From Theobroma cacao (lineage: Eukaryota; Streptophyta; Magnoliopsida; Malvales; Malvaceae): DNA of 64,000 nt. The notes below the pieces were generated by a model that saw only the letters and a program-made list of their open reading frames with translations, was not told where the DNA came from and did not search any database. The translations under genes were made by a program, and so were the position numbers. Within the stretch, counting starts at the first letter, position 1. Each line of letters opens with the position of its first letter. The stretch covers positions 31,087,674 to 31,151,673 of the forward strand of contig NC_030850.1 in the NCBI RefSeq assembly GCF_000208745.1, read 5' to 3'. Positions 58,401 to 64,000 of this stretch are shown here, piece by piece.

Positions 58401-58603
58401 TCAATCCAACAAATATAAATTTACAATTTAATTATTTAATATATTATTTATTAAAAAAAAAGGAATCGGAAATATTATTCTAATACATCCTGTCAAGACA
58501 ATGCATTGATTGAAAATGATAATTGCCGACCATTTATCAACATCAATTAGGTTTTGATATAAGTTTCTTCAATCCAATTCTTAAGTGTTAGAATGTCATA
58601 ATT
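55469..58603. other. Gene-free region with GC-richer fragments
   Basis: No intact gene. 55900-56450 is less AT-rich but has no recognisable frame. A GC-richer, gene-like fragment at about 57835-58105 is flanked by inverted AT-rich arms and is listed separately. Confidence 0.4.
57610..58460. mobile_element. Inverted AT-rich arms around a gene-like fragment
   Basis: AT-rich arms at about 57625-57720 and 58320-58450 are degenerate inverted repeats: AATTTATACACTATCAATGA on the left corresponds to the inverse of TCATTAATATATAGTGTGTA on the right, each followed by TTATTA-type sequence. Between them lies a clearly GC-richer stretch with an open frame of 79 codons on the plus strand (57864-58103, starting MKMKPTTPIEDIARVCCPLS) and another open frame on the minus strand. 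I do not recognise either product. The layout resembles a captured gene fragment in a non-autonomous DNA transposon, but TIR ends and a target duplication are not defined. Confidence 0.3.
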
Positions 58604-60670
58604 TGTAACATCCCATCCATACCTGATATGTTAATTTAATGTAGATATTTTACCAACTAAGATGAATTATGAGTGTTGATAAATTAAGGATACATGAAAG
58701 TGAAAGAGGTGATGTGAAAACTAAAATAATATTAAATAAAGTTGAAAATGCATTACACAGAGGGAAATCCGTTCACATGAAGTAAAGTATACAAAAGGAG
58801 TATGCCAAAAAGTAAGAAAAAAAATTGAAATGGAATGTTAGCTTAAGGGCAATTTGCCCATTTGCAACACCAAGAGGGCTATCATATTTTCTTCTAAACC
58901 CGAGCATTCCTAGTCTTTCATGAGCATTAGACTTTCAAATTTTCATAATTGAAGCTGGAGACTTGAAGGAAGAAGAAAAAGGAATCAGGTGAAGGAGTTG
59001 GAAGCTTAGCTCTTGGCTAAGAGAAGAAAAGCTTTGCATGGTTAATTTGTGCACCAACCTGAGCCTATAAACAGTTTTCTTTTGAGAATTTAAGGCTTTC
59101 CAAACCAAAACCTTAAGGCTGAAAATTTCGTGTTGGGTAAGGAATTCTTCATTTGAGCCTCAAAGAATTTAAGTTCAAGAGAATTAATAGTGCTTAAACT
59201 TATTGTGACAGATTTGATGCCTTGGGCTAATGAAGTGTTAGAACTATGCCTTGGATGAATTAAGCTGCCCACGAGGTAAGTTGAAGAGGATTTTTTGCTT
59301 GGCTATGTATCATCATTAGTTATGGGTTGAAAAGGACTGCTGAGCTTGTGTAATTAATTCAATGTGCTTTATTGCAAGGGGTTAAAGGAAAAGAGATTGC
59401 TGAAAATCTACCCAACCCGAGGCATAAAAAGAATTGAGTGTTGATTGAGCTGAATAACAAAAGATTAAAGAGCTAAGAATGTGGATGAAGTTGAGGTCTG
59501 TTTGATAGATTTCTGGTTGACCAAATGTACCTAGCTAGTGACTTTGAAATTGTGTTATATAATTGAGCTAGATGGACCTCTAGGAGGCTGCAACGGAGAC
59601 TTGAGTCAAACAACAACTAAGTTGGCAAATGAGCCCTTATCAAAGTGAGAGAAATTAATTTAAATTGAGTATTGAATATAAATACTCTGCTGCTGTATAT
59701 ACTTGATACTTAGTTTTGAGTTTGTACTAAGTGAATGCATGATGGGAGTTGTTAGGGGTTATTGAAATGATAAATTGATTGCTAGGAAAGAATTGGTCCC
59801 AGCCCAGGCCTTGCTTAGCATTACTCAAGTTGGCAATTGATTTAACAAGGTGAGTACGGTCAGTTCTAAATGAATTTTTAAGTATTAATATTCTGTTAAC
59901 CGAATGTACGTGAATTATGGTGGTGGAGATGTAATTAAGAAATGGTACAATGTGAATTGTTAGGAGTTGCCTAAATTAATGCATTCAAGGCTAGAACTGA
60001 GACACACACCAGCTCTTGAATGCTTGGGTGATGTTTATTGGGTTGTTGAAAATCATTTGGTGGAACTAAATAAAATTACAAAGGGATGACCAGTAATATT
60101 GGTGAGAAATTTTACTAATTGAGGTGAGTGAGCACTAAATTTTAAAACTATATTTCGAGGGATATATTATGCATATATGTTATATTCTATGGTTGAATGA
60201 AATTGTGGAAAGCATGAGTTGGTAGAAAGCCTAAAGTTGTGTATGATAGGGATAAGGATTTTAAATCTGTTTTCTCTATATTATATATATGTATATAATT
60301 ACATGTTTTAAAGATAGGGAAACAAACCTTTGATAAGCTTTTTCACTTCAAAACTTGCCTTGCAAGCTTTGTGTGATGCTTTGGCCAATAGTCAATATTT
60401 GACTCATTGAAAGTGACGATTTTACTTGCTATTTTCATCAATGCATGTTGCTTGGTTAATATGCCATGTCTCAAAATAAATTTGTGCATAAACATTTGGT
60501 TTATGATTATACTACATACTGCTTTATCACATTTCGTGAATGTATTGAAATTATATTGATTTTTCTTTTAAAAAAATAGAGACATTCAGGGGTAAGACCT
60601 ATTACCACACCAGATTAGTGTAGTTTTTATGCACAAAATAATGATTATTGATGATAAAGGGAGACTTGAA

Positions 60671-61706
60671 GCTCCAACTTATATTTGGTGGTGTGGAGAG
60701 TTTCCAGAAATAAGTAAAAGGGGATTTGAAGCTTTGACTTATATTTGGTTAGACTTGTCAAAATGGGTCTGGCCCATTGGGTCAGCCCATTTTTTATTAA
60801 ATATGGGATGGGTTGGGTTGGTAAAATTTTGGCCTATATTAAACCCAAGCCTATATGGGCTAGCCCGGTTGCTTAGGGGCTGACCCGGGTTGGGGCGGGC
60901 CAACCAGCCGGGCTAAAAAAAAAACCTTTTTCCTAAGTGATCCACTGATCCTTCTAGGTTCTTCTTCTAAGTTTCTAACTGCCTCCGCCAGTCCGCCTAC
61001 TTAAGCCCCTAACACCCGACTACCCGAATCTCGCCTCTCTGCATTCGGCTTCCGGCACCCAACCGACCATCCAGCATCTTGCAAGTTCTAAGTTTCTAAT
61101 CGCCTGTCCGCCTTAGCCTGCGGCCTGCCTAAGCCTAAGCCTAACACCGAACCACCCGAGTCTCGACTCTCTGCATCTCTGCATCCGGCTTCTAGCACTC
61201 TACCGACCATCATCCCACTCCCATCCGACCATTCGGCATTTTTCTTCCCATCCAGCATCCGGCATCCGCGATCTGCCATCTCGCCTTCTTGCTTGTCGGC
61301 TTCATTTCTCCCATCCAGCATTTGACCTCCAACATCCGACGTCCAGCATCCGGCCATCAGAATCGACGGCATTTATTTTCCAAAAAAATTGAAAAATATG
61401 GGCAGGCACAACCCGGCCCATGGGCTAGCAAAGGCTGGGCTAGAGATTTAATAGCCCATATAAAATACGGGCTGGCCCGACCCAGCCCATATTTTTTCAT
61501 CCCACAAGGATTGAGCCGACCCATATTGACAGGTCTATATTTGGTGGCATAAGGAGTTTCTATGAGTAGGTAAAGGGGAACCTAAAGCCTCGGTTTATAT
61601 TTGGTGGCATGGGGAGTTTCCATGAGTCGGCAAAGAGATACTTAAAGCCTCAATTTATATTTGGTGGCATAGGGAGTTCCCACGAGTAGGTGATAATTTT
61701 ATTGAA
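60671..61706. repeat. 60-bp tandem array, four units, one split by a hAT element
   Basis: Units start at 60671, 60731, 61587 and 61647. Each contains a TTATATTTGGTGG-type core followed by a GGAGTTTCC-like stretch. The second unit is split by the element 60750-61537; removing the element and one copy of its target duplication restores exactly 60 bp. Confidence 0.85.
60750..61537. mobile_element. 788-bp non-autonomous hAT element
   Basis: Terminal inverted repeats are TAGACTTGTCAAAATGGG at the left and, inverted at the right, TAGACCTGTCAATATGGG, followed by further pairing subterminal GGCCC/GGGCC-rich sequence. It is flanked by a perfect 8-bp target duplication, TATTTGGT at 60742-60749 and 61538-61545. 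The interior (60950-61370) is GC-rich with minisatellite-like CATCCGGC/CCAGCATCC units and has no credible gene. Same family type as the element at 40010-40516. Confidence 0.88.
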
Positions 61707-62358
61707 TTAAGAGAGTAAGCTTAAAGGCAATACTAGACTTACTCAAGGTTTGTGCTTACTTCTTGACTTTTATTAAACATGACATGGCATTAATACTTGA
61801 AATCTGTTTTCACATGACAAGTGAGATTTACATATTCATTGGTGATTGATTATTCTGCATTTTTATGTTTGAGATTACTTATTTTACACTTGCGATTGGA
61901 TTTACTGTTGAAAATATATTGAAGTTGAAAGACTTTCCAACACGCTATTATAACCATTACCATATGTGTTTACTTAGAATTATTATTTTCTAAGACTCAC
62001 AACGCATAAAAATCTCTCAATTTAATTGATTATATTTTCATCGCTTATTCTTGGATTTATAAATATTCCATATTTATGCTTGTTTCCCTTCTTGCAAAGA
62101 AAGTCTGAGTAGGATTTCTTGACCTGAGCTTGCTTATTGAGTCGATGATCATTAAGTTTGTGAGACTCACCAACGTATATTATTGTGCAGACAAATAAAC
62201 AGTTGGAGACATCATTGACGAGGATACTTTCTACAGTTGTGTAAGTAAATGGCATCTCTTATATTTCTTTTGTATCACTCCGTTGTTCAATCGTCGAGTC
62301 ATTTTTACATTTATTTGAAGTGATGAATTTAAACTATTTTGGGCCGAGGTTATGATAC

Positions 62359-64000
62359 TAACTTGGAGTTATATTATTTAAATAAGATGTATAAGCACTT
62401 AGTAAATTTTATTATGAAATTTTATGTGTGGTGAGAATTTAGCTATCATTATTTTGTTGTGTAATACTGATGACAAAAATATGTTGAAGTTTGATGAAAT
62501 CAATTTGGATAGTAAGGAGGACATAACGAAAAGAATATATTGATAAAATGAAAATGCTTGGAAGGCTAACCGGGTTGTGTAGACATGCCTATATAACTTG
62601 TGTGCGTTGATAACGGTTGAAGGAGTAGGTTGTTACCCAATTGATATCACATTATCCCTCTTGTTTTAATGCTTTGGTGCATCATGTGCATCCTTAGCCA
62701 CATAGATTAAGAGTATGATAATGACATGTGCACCATACACAAAAGAATGCGGTAGTTAGTATTGGACAAACTAGTTCTGTCAAGACTATCTAACTTCATC
62801 ATTCAACATGTCACCACATGGATTCTTAGACTTGTGGAACAATAATTCTTGCTTGACAAACAACCAGTTAGTGTGATCTCGGGTTACTTAATGCGAGAGG
62901 TAGCTTTCTTCGTGTTTTGATACGTAAAATACACGAAAAGTTAAGCATTTAAAGATCACATTTGAAAGTATTTACTTCAATGATTAAGGCATGATCATGT
63001 ATTTAAAAGATAATGTTTAAATCTGTCATTCTTTTTGTTTTAAAGTCACATTTAAATTAATGATGATATATAAAATTGTTATAAGACTTTGACTCTTTTA
63101 TAACAAATTTTCTTTGTTATTGCCAAAGAATTAACTCTAAAAGAAATTGTCAAGAAATAATACTTCAATCCATTATTCAAATAAGCATTGCGTTTAGTGG
63201 TAAGGATTTAACGAAGATTGAAAAGGGTAAAGACAAACAATGTAACCATCTACGTCCATCTGTAGATTCCATCAATATCGGGTACGTGGTAAGAGTGGTA
63301 TAGATTAATACGTACCGTTTGATGTTAGAAATGTTAACAAAGTCTCACTTTGGTCAGTAGTATTCTTCACAAGATGCATGTCGTATTTCACAGCAGGTCT
63401 GAAATATCCACTTCATCCAGTGTGACAAATTCTGATACCCATTCTCGAAGATGGTGACTATTTGTTTCTGCATGTAAATGCTTTTTCTTTTGTTTTTATT
63501 GTTTGGCTCATTGAGTAGAACCGTAGCAGCTGAATTCAAACGGTAGATTGTCACGTCACATGGTAAACCTACTTGACAAGTATAGTAGTTTGATTCTCTT
63601 TGTCTTTCTCATTTTCGAGGTAGTTGTTAAACGTTTGTGTTTTCCTGTGATTGAATAATAATTTATTATTAAATCAAATATTTAAATATAATAATACTTT
63701 GAACATCAACGTTCTTAATTTCATAAAATTTCATAATATACAAGGGGTGAGATGGCGTGGTCGCCCTCTCCCCCAATTTCTTAAAATTTTTTTGATACTT
63801 ATATTGTGATTTAATTTTACCAATCAAAAAGTATAATCTTCCTCTCTAAGTTAAATATAATTTTTTATATTGATATTATATATATAATTAGCTTAAAAAA
63901 GTTAAAGTTGCATAATTCTCATTCATTCATTAATAGGTAAATGATCAATAAAATTTTTTAATTATATTAAATATTATTTTTTTAGTTTTGAATCAACTGC
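62359..64000. other. AT-rich gene-free end of window
   Basis: No intact gene. A possible terminal exon at 63388-63467 on the minus strand is listed separately. The remainder is AT-rich spacer without clear repeats. Confidence 0.5.
63388..63467 (-). other. Possible terminal exon of an unseen or decayed gene
   Basis: On the minus strand an acceptor-like TTTACATGCAG is followed by a phase-2 frame reading TNSHHLREWVSEFVTLDEVD, then ISDLL and TGA. The composition (amphipathic, acidic, ending at a stop) is typical of a real protein C-terminus. I do not recognise the family. A frame further upstream on the same strand (NLPFEFSCYGST, then a stop near 63500) may be another remnant. It may be a pseudogene fragment or the last exon of a gene extending beyond the window. 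Confidence 0.25.

Larger units (their letters stand above)
58604..62358. mobile_element. Second LTR-like repeat block
   Basis: Starts TGTAACATCCCATCCATACC, the typical look of a Ty3/gypsy LTR start, preceded by TAATT. A plausible end is near GGTTATGATAC at 62358, followed by TAACT (4 of 5 matches to the left flank). No coding capacity. Without the nested 788-bp hAT element and its duplication it would be about 2.96 kb, similar to the block at 52.8-55.5 kb. The left end is suggestive; the right end is a guess. Confidence 0.35.

Overview
The window is nuclear DNA of a flowering plant, most likely a rosid eudicot. Genes are split by short AT-rich introns with GT-AG borders, intergenic DNA is AT-rich, and the spacers hold MITEs and LTR-type repeats. 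Every recognisable protein is closest, as far as I can recall, to Arabidopsis-type families. Tandem repeats carrying TATCGATA-type palindromes in one LTR-like element resemble repeats I associate with Malvaceae such as Theobroma, but the species cannot be proven from the sequence alone.

The gene-rich half (about 1.5-51.8 kb) holds ten intact genes. In order they are: XXT-type xyloglucan xylosyltransferase (-), AlkB-like 2OG-Fe(II) dioxygenase (-), REF/SRPP-type lipid-droplet protein (+), FHA/AAA ATPase with 27 coding exons (+), thiamin pyrophosphokinase (+), the mismatch-repair endonuclease PMS1 (+), the U3 snoRNP protein IMP3 (+), LSM4 (+), a WDR89-like WD40 protein (-) and a p23 co-chaperone (-). 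I rebuilt the exon structures by hand; all reading frames close with conserved motifs. From memory, XXT2, the dioxygenase, the AAA ATPase, PMS1 and p23-1 lie in one small block of Arabidopsis chromosome 4 (At4g02450-At4g02500), and TPK1 sits beside the AAA paralogue on chromosome 1 (At1g02880/At1g02890). This window therefore looks like the unfractionated ancestral order. The genes are mostly housekeeping and do not form one pathway.

Structural curiosities sit between and inside these genes. IMP3 is followed by a truncated, frameshifted copy of itself in inverted orientation, giving long arms that could fold into a hairpin transcript. A hAT-type MITE with a near-perfect 8-bp target duplication sits in the hairpin loop. 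A 5'-truncated RPL24 retropseudogene lies upstream of PMS1, and PMS1 has a 50-residue internal tandem duplication. One intron of the AAA ATPase gene carries the hallmarks of a minor-spliceosome (U12-type) intron.

The last 12 kb is repeat territory without an intact gene. It holds a 2.7-kb solo-LTR-like element containing a roughly 60-bp array with TATCGATA palindromes, a GC-richer gene-like fragment flanked by inverted AT-rich arms, and a 3.7-kb LTR-like element. That second element contains a 60-bp tandem array into which a 788-bp hAT element inserted with a perfect 8-bp target-site duplication. I saw no CRISPR array, tRNA, rRNA or viral gene. I found no clear previously undescribed system; the best candidates for a second look are the inverted IMP3 pair, the U12-type intron and the nested hAT insertion.
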